Positions 1 to 7,134 of a DNA stretch of 19,596 bases are shown here, in pieces. The notes under the pieces were generated by a model that was not told where the DNA came from, ran no database searches, and worked only from the letters and a program-made list of their open reading frames with translations. The DNA comes from JAWPMV01 sp038527215 (GTDB lineage: Bacteria > Bacteroidota > Bacteroidia > J057). Both the position numbers and the translations under genes were made by a program. The number at the start of each line of letters is the position of its first letter. Position 1 is the first letter of the stretch. The DNA is taken from NCBI GenBank assembly GCA_038527215.1, contig JBCBGC010000151.1, positions 1 through 19,596 on the forward strand. Reading direction: 5' to 3'.

Positions 1-41
1 CCCAAGGATCCCTGGCAGGATCCCGGACCTTTACATGGTTC
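1..41 (+). promoter_or_regulatory. Truncated copy of a shared upstream element, before the exported SRPBCC gene
   Basis: The first bases of the window match, without gaps, the right half of the conserved block found again at 1576-1648, 2045-2117 and 2697-2769. CCCAAGG at 1-7 and GGACCTTT at 25-32 are exactly 24 bases apart, start to start, the same spacing as at 1608 and 1632. The left half must lie outside the window. The GGACCTTT stretch lies 45 bases before the ATG at 70. It is probably part of a promoter or operator (inference from position and repetition). Confidence 0.5.
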
Positions 42-69
42 AATTTTTCTTCATCTAACAGACAGAACA

Positions 70-654
70 ATGAAACGTATCCTGATTTCCGGCTTCAGCT
101 TCCTCATATTGCTTTCCAGTACCAGCCTGTTGGCGCAAGACAAAAAGACCCAATCCTTTACCATCGAGCGGGTAATTAAGGCTCCTGCAGAAAAAGTGTG
201 GGCAGTCGTAGGAGAAGACTTTGGGGCCATCGCCAACTCTCATCCGGGTATCGTCAGCTCGTCCTACCTGCAGGGTTCGCTGCAAGGAGGCGAAGGCGTA
301 GAACGCGTCTGTAACCTCAACGAAGCAGGTACGCGCTATACCCACGAAAAGCAGGTCGACTACGATCCGGAAAATTACACTTTCCGAGCTCAGGTTTTCT
401 ATGCGGAAGGGGTCCCGGTGGTGCCGGAATACAGCTATATGCGCTATAAAGTGGAGCGCATCGACGACCAATTTTCTCGCCTGATCATGAGCATGACCTA
501 TCGGACCAAACCTGCTCTGATGGGGACGCTCGCCAAAGGAAAGTTTCAGAAAACCATTGCTGATTATGCCCTGGCGGTGGACCATCATGTACGCACCGGA
601 GAAGTAGTCAACCAGGACAACTTCGAAACGATCAAAGCCCAGTATCAAGATTAA
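70..654 (+). CDS. Exported SRPBCC (START/polyketide cyclase-like) protein
   Basis: This 194-residue protein starts with a signal peptide: basic MKR, a hydrophobic run, then LLAQ at about residues 19-23, so it should be exported, probably to the periplasm. The mature part has the SRPBCC helix-grip pattern. An initial strand is followed by IKAPAEKVWAVVGEDFGAI, then an alternating beta region, and a C-terminal helix at about residues 155-180. SRPBCC domains bind hydrophobic ligands in a deep cavity; the ligand cannot be told here. It is a paralogue of the cytoplasmic protein at 2135-2641, sharing the VWxVxGxDF motif, a central VPVV motif and a similar length. A truncated copy of the shared upstream element lies before it. 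The ATG at 70 is chosen because the signal peptide begins there. Confidence 0.75.
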   Translation: MKRILISGFSFLILLSSTSLLAQDKKTQSFTIERVIKAPAEKVWAVVGEDFGAIANSHPGIVSSSYLQGSLQGGEGVERVCNLNEAGTRYTHEKQVDYDPENYTFRAQVFYAEGVPVVPEYSYMRYKVERIDDQFSRLIMSMTYRTKPALMGTLAKGKFQKTIADYALAVDHHVRTGEVVNQDNFETIKAQYQD

Positions 655-736
655 CGAATTCGCTTAGGCGGTATGTGGCGTCCGGGTGGTTGTTCCGAAG
701 GTGTACCCCCGGATGTTTTTGATCCTTTTTACCATG

Positions 737-1582
737 ATGTTATCACATCAGCATTTTGACTTGCTGGACAAAATCGTCCTGGAAAGAGTGGTGTTTCAGC
801 CTCCCTTTCGAGCGGATTCCACCATGCAGAATGAGGCCTGCTTCATGCATGTCTTGGAAGGCCGTTCCCGGCTTTTTACCCCAGAGCATCAATATGACCT
901 AACCTCACGGGATAGCCTGGTGATGAAATGTGGCAGCTATCTAAACCGCTGGTTCGCCAATCCCGATGATCGGCCCAATGAGGCCATATTGGTCCATCTC
1001 TACCCGGATGTGCTGGAGGAGGTGTACGCGGAGGGCTGGCCAGATTTTTTTGATCGAGGGAAAAAAATAGCTTCTCATCCGGTGGAAAAAGTGGCTACCT
1101 CTCAGATGATCCAAACCTTTATCCAAAGTCTGCAATACTATTTCGATCATCCGGGTCAGGTAACCGAAGCCCTGATTCGGCTCAAGGTGAAGGAAATCGT
1201 GTTGCTGCTGGTCAACTCAGGTGGACATGAACGCATTTATACCATCCTGGGGGACCTTTTCCGTCCGCAGCAATATAAGTTCCGGGAGATCATTCATGCC
1301 CATCTCTTTGAGAACCTGAGCTTGCCGGATCTGGCGGTGCTGACGGGTTTTAGCCTTTCGTCTTTCAAGCGCAAGTTCAAGGCGGTGTTTGGGACCAGTC
1401 CGGTGCCCTATATCCGACAGCAACGCTTAGAGAAAGCGCGGGAGTTGTTGCGTGAAACGGGTGAAAAAATCTCCCATATCGCTTATGATTGCGGCTTTAA
1501 CGACCTGGGCTATTTCTCCAAATCCTTCCATGCGGCCTTTGGGCTCTCTCCCACCGCCTACCGTCAAAGCATGTTGAGCTAA
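737..1582 (+). CDS. AraC-family transcriptional regulator
   Basis: The last 100 residues form a typical AraC/XylS DNA-binding domain with two helix-turn-helix units: LPDLAVLTGFSLSSFKRKFK, then ISHIAYDCGFNDLGYFSKSF followed by GLSPTAYR, the classic family signature. The N-terminal part of about 180 residues resembles the cupin-like sensor of exoenzyme regulator-type AraC proteins (LEGRSRLF, then a loop and further strands), so it probably senses a small ligand. The frame is open back to a GTG at 686. The ATGs at 734 and 737 are preferred because the upstream residues (VVPKVYPRMFLILF) do not fit a cytoplasmic regulator. It lies 82 bases after the exported SRPBCC gene. Its likely targets are the conserved blocks upstream of neighbouring genes (inference). 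Confidence 0.85.
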   Translation: MLSHQHFDLLDKIVLERVVFQPPFRADSTMQNEACFMHVLEGRSRLFTPEHQYDLTSRDSLVMKCGSYLNRWFANPDDRPNEAILVHLYPDVLEEVYAEGWPDFFDRGKKIASHPVEKVATSQMIQTFIQSLQYYFDHPGQVTEALIRLKVKEIVLLLVNSGGHERIYTILGDLFRPQQYKFREIIHAHLFENLSLPDLAVLTGFSLSSFKRKFKAVFGTSPVPYIRQQRLEKARELLRETGEKISHIAYDCGFNDLGYFSKSFHAAFGLSPTAYRQSMLS

Positions 1583-1648
1583 TTCTCCTAATTATTGGCC
1601 TAAATCGCCCAAGGTAATTGGCTCAGGCTGCGGACCTTTGGTTCATCG
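1576..1648 (+). promoter_or_regulatory. Shared upstream element, copy before the cupin gene
   Basis: This 73-bp block starts GAGCTAATTCTCC, overlapping the last codons of the AraC gene, and ends around GGACCTTTGGTTCATCG. It aligns without gaps to 2697-2769, with about two thirds of positions identical by eye, and more weakly to 2045-2117. The GGACCTTTG segment starts 40 bases before the cupin ATG at 1672. Its TTTG could be the -33 box of a Bacteroidota promoter, with the left part serving as an activator site. Regulator identity is inferred. Confidence 0.55.
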
Positions 1649-1671
1649 TCAAACACAAAAATTCAATAACG

Positions 1672-2022
1672 ATGGAAATCACCCGCATATTCACCGACAA
1701 CCAAGGCGACAGCCACTTTGAAGAAATACCCGTGCTGATGGAAGACCAAACCGAGATCGGTTATTTCTCTCGTCCAGAACGCAAAGTCTCCCAGATGTAC
1801 TTTCAGAATGCCCTGCCTCATCACTACTGGGAATTCCATAGTGTAGAGGACAAAATCCAGCTGGTGCTGATCAAAGGAAAGCTGGAGTTCATCACCAGTG
1901 ATGGCATCCGCAAAACCTTCCGCTCAGGAGATGTCATTCTGCTGGATGATCACAGCGGCAAAGGCCATAGCCTCCGCTCTTTTGAGGAGACCACTACGGT
2001 GTTAGCCACGCATTATCAATAA
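1672..2022 (+). CDS. Small single-domain cupin protein
   Basis: A 116-residue cytoplasmic protein with one cupin barrel. The middle carries HHYWEFHSVEDKIQLVLIKG and the second motif is GDVILLDDHSGKGHSLR at about residues 86-102, a form common in small stand-alone cupins that usually end a few residues later, as this one does. It has metal-ligand candidates in H99 and the HH pair before YWEF, but no defined reaction can be assigned. The frame extends back to a TTG at 1618. The ATG at 1672 is preferred because the cupin fold begins there and the upstream bases belong to the shared promoter block. It lies between the AraC and SRPBCC genes and is probably co-regulated with them. Confidence 0.75.
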   Translation: MEITRIFTDNQGDSHFEEIPVLMEDQTEIGYFSRPERKVSQMYFQNALPHHYWEFHSVEDKIQLVLIKGKLEFITSDGIRKTFRSGDVILLDDHSGKGHSLRSFEETTTVLATHYQ

Positions 2023-2044
2023 ACTTTCCGGGGAGGGGTAGCCT

Positions 2045-2117
2045 AAGCTAATGTTCCGAAATTATGGGCTGATTCGCCAAAGGAAAGGCCGCTCCTTCCT
2101 GGAATTTTGTTTCATAC
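2045..2117 (+). promoter_or_regulatory. Shared upstream element, copy before the second SRPBCC gene
   Basis: This block starts AAGCTAATGTTCC and aligns without gaps to the blocks at 1576 and 2697, with CCAAAGG at 2077 and GGAATTTTG at 2101 at the same relative positions as CCCAAGG and GGACCTTTG in the first copy. It is the most diverged copy. It sits 34 bases before the ATG at 2135. Its presence argues against the longer reading of the downstream gene that would begin at 2051. Confidence 0.45.
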
Positions 2118-2134
2118 AAATTCCTATTAGAACA

Positions 2135-2641
2135 ATGAAAATTTTAAGAAAAATTCAGATCAACGCCTCCGCGGAAGCGGTATGGCAAGTCTTGGGCCGG
2201 GATTTTGACCGGGCTGACGAATGGATGGCTGTGGTACAAAACTCCTACCAGAAGGTAGAAGGTATCTCCGTAGCAGGCGCGCCGATGATCGGACGTATCT
2301 GTGAACTATCTCATAAGCCCACCGGCCCGGTGGCTGATGAAACCATCACTTTTTTTGATGATGAAAACTATCGTATGCACATGCGGGTAAGCCCGATTCA
2401 AGGTAAGGTTCCGGTAGTGAAGAATGAGGTGGAGATTTCGGTCAAAAGCCTCGGGCCGGACTTGGCTGAGGTAAGCTGGGATGCTGATCTCGAACTCAAG
2501 ACGGCTGGTAAACTGCTGTACCCTGCGTTAAAGGCCGGGGTTGGCAAGTCTTTTATGGAGGTGTTGGAAGAACTGAAACACTTTCTGGAAACCGGAAAGC
2601 CCCATCCGCGCAAACTGGCTAAACTGGCCAAAGCCGCCTAG
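2135..2641 (+). CDS. Cytoplasmic SRPBCC family protein
   Basis: A 168-residue protein without a signal peptide. It begins MKILRKIQINASAEAVWQVL, the standard first strand and helix of SRPBCC domains, and ends with a long helix (KAGVGKSFMEVLEELKHFLE) and a basic Lys-rich tail (KPHPRKLAKLAKAA). It is a paralogue of the exported protein at 70-654, with the same VWxVxGxDF motif and a central VPVV motif. The function is presumably binding or conversion of a hydrophobic small molecule; no catalytic residues can be assigned. The frame is open back to 2051, but ATG 2135 starts the domain, and the extension overlaps the conserved upstream element, so 2135 is chosen. Confidence 0.75.
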   Translation: MKILRKIQINASAEAVWQVLGRDFDRADEWMAVVQNSYQKVEGISVAGAPMIGRICELSHKPTGPVADETITFFDDENYRMHMRVSPIQGKVPVVKNEVEISVKSLGPDLAEVSWDADLELKTAGKLLYPALKAGVGKSFMEVLEELKHFLETGKPHPRKLAKLAKAA

Positions 2642-2649
2642 AAAAACAT

Positions 2650-2693
2650 CCTCTTTCGCCTAAGGCCCCCTGCAAAAGGGGGTTGGCGAGAGG
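2650..2693 (+). terminator. Compound hairpin after the SRPBCC gene
   Basis: CCCCC at 2666-2670 pairs with GGGGG at 2678-2682, CGCC at 2657-2660 with GGCG at 2685-2688, and CCTCT at 2650-2654 with AGAGG at 2689-2693, giving an interrupted hairpin just downstream of the stop codon. No U-run follows, so it may be a weak terminator, a 3' stabilising structure or a palindromic repeat element. Confidence 0.4.
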
Positions 2694-2696
2694 TTT

Positions 2697-2769
2697 GAGC
2701 TAATTCTCCCAATCATTGGACCGATTCTACCAGGCTTATTCGCTCACGAGCTGGACCTTTGAATCATTG
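2697..2769 (+). promoter_or_regulatory. Shared upstream element, copy before the DUF4345-like gene
   Basis: This block starts GAGCTAATTCTCCCAAT and ends around GGACCTTTGAATCATTG. It is the closest relative of the 1576-1648 copy. The two share a 13-base identical start and an identical GGACCTTTG at the same offset. GGACC begins 49 bases before the ATG at 2802. It is a likely promoter or operator for the short transcription unit that ends at the terminator at 3220-3247. Confidence 0.55.
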
Positions 2770-2801
2770 CTTTTAATAAAAACCTACTAAATACCGCTGT
2801 T

Positions 2802-3206
2802 ATGAACATGCAACATACTACCGCTTTAAAAATTGTCCTTGGCCTGGCTGGACTGCTTGTGATTATTCCTGGTGTCATGGCCCTCTTTAATCCCACTGGA
2901 TTTACCGCCCGGAATGGCGCGGAAATCGGCGAGATGGTGAGTGTCCTCAACGACTATCGCGGCCTGGGTGCCTGGATGCTAGGCAGTGGGGTGGTCATGC
3001 TGCTCGGGATTCTGCATCGCCGTATGGCTTTCACCTCTACCGTAGTGGCCATCCTTACCCATCTGGGCCTCTCCCTGGGACGGCTGATTTCTCTGGCCGC
3101 TGATGGCATGCCTGCCAAAGGCCTGATCGCTGCCACCGTAGTGGAAGGGGTAGTCGGTCTGCTGGCAGTTTTTGCCCTGATGCGTTTTCGGGAAAAAGAC
3201 GAATAA
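2802..3206 (+). CDS. DUF4345-like small membrane protein
   Basis: A 134-residue inner-membrane protein with four predicted helices at about residues 10-30, 52-70, 75-97 and 103-125. Between helices 1 and 2 it has LFNPTGF and a conserved-looking NDYRGLGAWMLGSG. Helix 3 contains GRLISLAADGMP, matching the GR-x-x-S-x-x-x-DG-x-P pattern I associate with DUF4345 proteins. The biochemical role of that family is unknown to me. It forms its own transcription unit between a conserved upstream block and a strong terminator. Confidence 0.65.
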   Translation: MNMQHTTALKIVLGLAGLLVIIPGVMALFNPTGFTARNGAEIGEMVSVLNDYRGLGAWMLGSGVVMLLGILHRRMAFTSTVVAILTHLGLSLGRLISLAADGMPAKGLIAATVVEGVVGLLAVFALMRFREKDE

Positions 3207-3219
3207 ACAACCAATCCCT

Positions 3220-3247
3220 GAAGAAGCCCCCGGGCTTCTTCTTTTTT
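3220..3247 (+). terminator. Rho-independent terminator
   Basis: GAAGAAGCCC at 3220-3229 pairs perfectly with GGGCTTCTTC at 3232-3241. The stem is followed immediately by six T residues. It closes the unit of the DUF4345-like gene and separates it from the next two genes. Confidence 0.85.
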
Positions 3248-3272
3248 ACCTCAAACCGAAAGAATCTTTATC

Positions 3273-3704
3273 ATGGAATCTACCCATAACCTCCCTACCT
3301 GGCTGAAAGCCCTGACTTTCCTCTATTTTTTGTCCAATCTCGTGGTTTTTGGAGGCCTGGCCTTGTTTTATCCCCAGGTGGCTTTTCCTGATGCCGGCGC
3401 CGCGGCCGCTTTTCCTATCCAGTTTTTTGCCATACGGCATATCGCCTTTGCTTTTCCATTGGCTTATGGGCTGTTGCGGGAAGACATCAATGTGCTCTGG
3501 GCCACCTTCGGCATGTTTTTGATCATGAGTAGCCTGGACGTACTCCTGCTTTTCCTGAATGGATATTATATTCCCGTAATCGGTGAGGTTTCCCTGCTGG
3601 TAAAAATCGCCTTTGCGATCGGCGGATTTATCGGGCCGGTCAGCCTGGCCTTTTGGAAACTGACCCAATTAAAGCGTCAACCTACAAGTTTGCAACATGC
3701 CTAG
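3273..3704 (+). CDS. Small four-helix membrane protein, function unknown
   Basis: A 143-residue protein with four hydrophobic segments at about residues 10-32, 46-66, 74-95 and 101-128, and polar ends, consistent with an inner-membrane protein. I do not recognise a named family with certainty. It resembles the size and layout of the neighbouring DUF4345-like protein but not its motifs. Its last 8 bases overlap the start of the dehalogenase-like gene, so the two are almost certainly translated from one mRNA. The coupling suggests a related role, for example at the membrane near the hydrolase substrate (inference). Confidence 0.65.
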   Translation: MESTHNLPTWLKALTFLYFLSNLVVFGGLALFYPQVAFPDAGAAAAFPIQFFAIRHIAFAFPLAYGLLREDINVLWATFGMFLIMSSLDVLLLFLNGYYIPVIGEVSLLVKIAFAIGGFIGPVSLAFWKLTQLKRQPTSLQHA

Positions 3705-4587
3705 TGCTCATACTCCATCCGCAGCCTTTCCTTTCGCATCCAACTATCTGGAAGTCAAAGGCAGTAAGCTGCACTATATCGATGAAGGGGAGGGAGAGCC
3801 CATCCTTTTTCTCCACGGCAATCCCACTTCCTCCTACCTCTGGCGGAATATCATTCCCTATTTGAGCGATCAGGCCCGGTGTATTGCGCCGGACCTGATC
3901 GGGATGGGCAAGTCCGGGAAGCCGGATCTGGCGTATGGCTTTGCTGATACCTACGCCTATTTACTGGAGTTCATCCAGCAACTGGACCTCAAAGATCTTA
4001 CCCTGGTGATTCATGATTGGGGTTCCGGCCTGGGCTTTCACTATGCGCACCAGCATCCAGACAACATCAAGGGCATCGCCTTTATGGAAGCCATGTATAA
4101 GCTGGTGAACTTTTCGGCTATGCCGGCCCGGGTGCGCATCGCCATGCCCATCATGCGCACCCATCCTTTCAACTGGTTGATGCTGGGAGCAGGAAACCTC
4201 TTCCTCAAAGCCATGCTGCCCCAGGGGATACAGCGGAGCCTTTTACCCGAAGAAAAAACCATCTATCAAGCTCCCTATCCCACCATCAAAAGCCGTAAGC
4301 CGGTGCGGGTCTGGCCCCAGGAAATCCCTATCAACGGCAAACCCGCTCACACCCATGCCGTGGTGTCGGGCTATCATCAATGGCTGAAGGAAACGCCCAT
4401 TCCTAAACTGTGCTTATACGCCAGTCCGGGAATGCTGATTCCCGAGGAGGAAATTCCCTGGATCGCCGAACATTTTCCTAACACGACCACGGTGCATGTC
4501 GGGGAAGGCTTGCATTTTCTGCAGGAAGATCAGCCGCAGGCAATTGGAGAGGCCTTACGGGAGTGGTGGGGAACCTTGGGGGCTTAG
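3697..4587 (+). CDS. Haloalkane dehalogenase-type alpha/beta hydrolase
   Basis: This 296-residue protein has the full alpha/beta-hydrolase pattern of haloalkane dehalogenases. HGNPTSSYLWRNIIP at residues 40-54 carries the oxyanion and halide-binding Asn42. The nucleophile elbow VIHDWGS has Asp107 and halide-binding Trp108. Glu131 in FMEAMY sits where the catalytic acid of the DhaA/LinB subfamily lies, and His273 in EGLHFLQED is the base. Family members hydrolyse carbon-halogen bonds in haloalkanes in the cytoplasm, releasing halide and an alcohol. Length and motif order are normal for the family, so an active enzyme is likely; the substrate is unknown. The start overlaps the end of the membrane-protein gene by 8 bases (ATGCCTAG). 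It could also act as an epoxide hydrolase relative, but HDWG plus Asn42 favours a dehalogenase. Confidence 0.85.
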   Translation: MPSAHTPSAAFPFASNYLEVKGSKLHYIDEGEGEPILFLHGNPTSSYLWRNIIPYLSDQARCIAPDLIGMGKSGKPDLAYGFADTYAYLLEFIQQLDLKDLTLVIHDWGSGLGFHYAHQHPDNIKGIAFMEAMYKLVNFSAMPARVRIAMPIMRTHPFNWLMLGAGNLFLKAMLPQGIQRSLLPEEKTIYQAPYPTIKSRKPVRVWPQEIPINGKPAHTHAVVSGYHQWLKETPIPKLCLYASPGMLIPEEEIPWIAEHFPNTTTVHVGEGLHFLQEDQPQAIGEALREWWGTLGA

Positions 4588-4895
4588 TGCCAGCCTTAGG
4601 GATCCTCCTTTTAGAGGTTCGTTACAGAGTTGCTGAAGCATCTGGATAGGAGCGCGTAGGCGGCCTGTGCTTTTATTTCTGCCTAATAATCAGTAGCTTA
4701 GCTAAGCCTTTGGTGCTGTCTGTGCGATAAAAAGGCTTCCCCGAATTTTCTTTCCCTTTAAGTGTGTACTGCTTGGTTGAACCTGTCACCCGTCGGGCTT
4801 AATAGCTACGTTGACCTGACTAAGCAAGGTTAAACCATTCTGCTTCTTCTGTTTCCAGAGGAAGTAGGACTTTTGTTCACCAAACCTCATTTGCC
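4588..4895. other. Intergenic region with no recognised feature
   Basis: This stretch of about 308 bases has no convincing open frame on either strand. It contains a short palindrome, GCTTAGCTAAGC, around 4696-4707 and a weak CCTC/GAGG hairpin just after the dehalogenase stop. It presumably holds the promoter of the downstream membrane-protein gene, but I cannot place the boxes. Confidence 0.5.
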
Positions 4896-5786
4896 ATGAG
4901 CGCTTTATCACACTTTGCTGCCCAAAATGTATTTCTGGCTCGTCTCCTGATTATCCTGTTATCCCTCTTGCTATTAGGCCTCGGCTTACTCCTGGGCCTG
5001 TTACTGTACGGAGACCTAAATCCCAACCCTTACCTTTGGCTGCTTGCTGGCCTCAGTCTGATGACCGTGGCCTTGAGCCTCAGACTTTTGTATGGTCGAA
5101 AATCAAAGAAAGTAACCCGAACTCAGAGCCAAAGACTCATGGTGTTGGGTTTTCTCGCTTCGGCTTGCCTCCCGGTGAGTCTAGGCATCTTCCTGGGAGA
5201 AAGCGTTCAATCAGGGAATAGCCATGATGCGACCCTTTCCCACCATGTTCACCGGATTATCCAGAGAAGTTCGGCTCCCCAGGCCTCTGAGGCCCGTCCC
5301 CAGATAAGACATCGCATCAAGCGCTGGCTGACCAAAAAAGTGGCTCCCTTGATAAGGAGGCAAAGCGGACAGGAAGATATTGGTGAACGGGGCTGGTGGT
5401 ATGTGCTGGTTATACTCGGGATGATCGCCGCGGAAATCGGCTTGGCTCATCTGGCGTGTGGATTTATCTGTTCAGGTCCCGTATTCCTAGGCTATCTCAT
5501 CCTGTTTGGGGGCGGCTTTCTGGTCTTTTTACTGGGAGGCTACGCATATGCTGCCATTTTTAAATTTCGTCATCGTGAGCAAAGGAGGAATTTGATTTGG
5601 GCGCATGCGCTGGTCCTTACCGGTCTGTGTAGCGGGGCCGTGTTTATCGCTGGGGCGGTACCGCTGATCCTGACTGTAATCATAGGGATCATATTTATGA
5701 TCATGGGATATAAACTCAAGCGGAAAAAAGCAGCCGGAGACGATGGGAGTGGTACTGAGAAGGAGGTAGGAAAAGCTCGGCTGTAG
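4896..5786 (+). CDS. Polytopic membrane protein, function unknown
   Basis: A 296-residue protein that I do not recognise. Hydrophobic segments lie at about residues 14-38, 44-64, 80-100, 166-186, 190-218 and 230-268, the last probably two helices. A polar, strongly basic loop of about 60 residues (100-160) sits in the middle, with many Arg, Lys and His residues. The C-terminal tail is charged (KRKKAAGDDGSGTEKE) and probably cytoplasmic. Nothing in the sequence indicates catalysis. It stands alone, with about 300 bases upstream and 146 downstream without genes. A short palindrome AAGCACGTGCTT followed by Ts at 5837-5852 could act as a weak terminator. Confidence 0.65.
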   Translation: MSALSHFAAQNVFLARLLIILLSLLLLGLGLLLGLLLYGDLNPNPYLWLLAGLSLMTVALSLRLLYGRKSKKVTRTQSQRLMVLGFLASACLPVSLGIFLGESVQSGNSHDATLSHHVHRIIQRSSAPQASEARPQIRHRIKRWLTKKVAPLIRRQSGQEDIGERGWWYVLVILGMIAAEIGLAHLACGFICSGPVFLGYLILFGGGFLVFLLGGYAYAAIFKFRHREQRRNLIWAHALVLTGLCSGAVFIAGAVPLILTVIIGIIFMIMGYKLKRKKAAGDDGSGTEKEVGKARL

Positions 5787-5932
5787 AGGTTTGGCGGATT
5801 AATGGCAGATTTTGCTATATTAAATATGTTTTTCGTAAGCACGTGCTTTTTTCCATAAGCTCCCCCTTAGGGATGTAGCGGTTTGGGGAGCAATTGATTT
5901 TTGCAACCGATTTTTAACCAATACATGTACTT

Positions 5933-6730
5933 ATGAAAACGATCTTATCAAGCCTGCTGCTCTTGCTGGCTTTTCCTACCCTGCTTAGTGCCCAAACTTC
6001 CTCTCCTCATCCCCTGGAGGGAACCTGGAAGATGTTTCGCGCCCAGTGGGGCAGCTCTTCCGAAGCTCCCAAAGAGACCAAACAGGAGATTTACAAGGTA
6101 TTTGGACAGCGCCACAACTTTTTCATCTACTACAGTGAGGACAAATTCTCCGGCGCGGGCGGCGGAACGTATACGGTGGAAGAAGGAGCCTTCACCGAAA
6201 CCCTCAGCTTCTTTTCCTGGGACTCAACGGCCGTGGGTACCGCCCAAACCTTCGAATGGACCATCCAAGGTGATACGCTGCGCCAGTATGGAAAATTGAA
6301 GGGAACCGACGATTACGAAGACTATGTCATTGATGAATATTATGTGCGGGTAGAAGGACCGATGTCTACCAGCAAAAGTCCGGTGGCCGGTATTTGGCAA
6401 ATCGAACAAGCCACCTATGGCGAAACCACCCGCTCCGCAGAGGAGGGACCCTGGAAGATCAACAAGCTCTTCACCGATAGCTTCTGGATGGGCGCCTTTT
6501 ACGATCCTAAGACCGGGGCCTTCAATGGCGTAGGTTTCGGCACTTACGAACTGGAAGGCAATCAGTACAAGGAGACCATTAAAGCCTATTCCTGGGATCA
6601 GACCATGGTAGGCACTCAGCCGGTATTTACCATGGAGGTCAAGCCCGAAAAGCTGATCCAGAAAGGGGAGATTAATTCTGAGAAGTATCAGAATTATAAG
6701 ATTGAGGAGTATTTTAGGCGGGTGGAGTAG
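5933..6730 (+). CDS. Exported protein with two tandem homologous beta-rich domains
   Basis: A 265-residue protein with a clear signal peptide (MKTILSSLLLLLAFPTLLSAQ) cleaved near residue 21. The mature part consists of two homologous halves at about residues 26-141 and 149-265. Each begins with a G-x-W motif (EGTWKMFRA, AGIWQIEQA) and contains GxGTYxxE, a FSWD or YSWD motif, VGT and a closing YYVRVE or YFRRVE. The G-x-W start and beta-rich pattern suggest a lipocalin-like or other small beta-barrel fold, so ligand binding outside the cytoplasm is possible; no specific function can be given. The halves arose by an internal duplication. A strong terminator follows 22 bases after the stop. Confidence 0.7.
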   Translation: MKTILSSLLLLLAFPTLLSAQTSSPHPLEGTWKMFRAQWGSSSEAPKETKQEIYKVFGQRHNFFIYYSEDKFSGAGGGTYTVEEGAFTETLSFFSWDSTAVGTAQTFEWTIQGDTLRQYGKLKGTDDYEDYVIDEYYVRVEGPMSTSKSPVAGIWQIEQATYGETTRSAEEGPWKINKLFTDSFWMGAFYDPKTGAFNGVGFGTYELEGNQYKETIKAYSWDQTMVGTQPVFTMEVKPEKLIQKGEINSEKYQNYKIEEYFRRVE

Positions 6731-6752
6731 CATAGCTCCTTGATGATCATAG

Positions 6753-6785
6753 CCCTCCTGGGCCTGTATTGCTCAGGAGGGTTTT
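6753..6785 (+). terminator. Rho-independent terminator
   Basis: CCCTCCTGGGC at 6753-6763 pairs with GCTCAGGAGGG at 6771-6781, an 11-bp stem with one G-U pair and a 7-base loop, followed by four Ts. It ends the transcript of the tandem-domain exported protein and isolates the CRISPR operon downstream. Confidence 0.85.
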
Positions 6786-7071
6786 CAATACCTCCTCTTT
6801 ATCTTAAGGCAGCCCATTGTCGGTACCGTGGCTCATGGTTCTAACAATAAAAAAAGTACCGGATCCTCCCTCTACACGACCAATCCCTTTGGTCAAAATA
6901 GAAAGCCAAGGTTTTTACCTTCTCAAACCCCATTTATTGGGAGTCTTAATAGATGCTTTCAAGTTGCCTTTTCTGAGTCTAGAAAGCATTCTGATAGGAG
7001 TGGGTTGTAGCGAGGATTGGTTCCCGCAGGAGGAAAGCAAAAAATTCTTTTAGCGAAAGGTACGTTTAAGG
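6786..7071. other. Intergenic region with no recognised gene
   Basis: About 290 bases between the terminator and the candidate promoter of the CRISPR-associated operon. A 78-codon frame from a TTG at 6817 is open but has no recognisable protein features or plausible start context, so I do not call it. No repeat or strong hairpin was seen. Confidence 0.4.
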
Positions 7072-7100
7072 TTGGTTCAAGGAAACTTTATCTATCTTGT
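7072..7100 (+). promoter_or_regulatory. Candidate Bacteroidota-type promoter of the CRISPR-associated operon
   Basis: TTGG at 7072-7075 and TATCTTGT at 7093-7100 resemble the -33 (TTTG) and -7 (TAnnTTTG) boxes used by the Bacteroidota primary sigma factor, separated by 17 bases. The ATG of the exonuclease-like gene follows at 7135. The -7 match is imperfect. Confidence 0.4.
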
Positions 7101-7134
7101 ATGCAAAGATTCTACTCTCCTTCACCTTATGTAA

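Noticed and set aside
55..648. 197-codon minus-strand frame opposite the first gene
   Set aside because: The plus strand encodes a signal peptide and a recognisable SRPBCC domain with a paralogue nearby; the minus frame has neither.
2051..2134. N-terminal extension of the second SRPBCC protein
   Set aside because: The added residues do not match the paralogue, and the DNA aligns with the conserved upstream element instead.
4588..4895. Riboswitch or small RNA in the 300-base gap
   Set aside because: Only short palindromes were seen and no known conserved core could be recognised.
6817..7053. 78-codon plus-strand frame
   Set aside because: It starts with TTG, has no convincing start context, and its translation has no family features or regular pattern.
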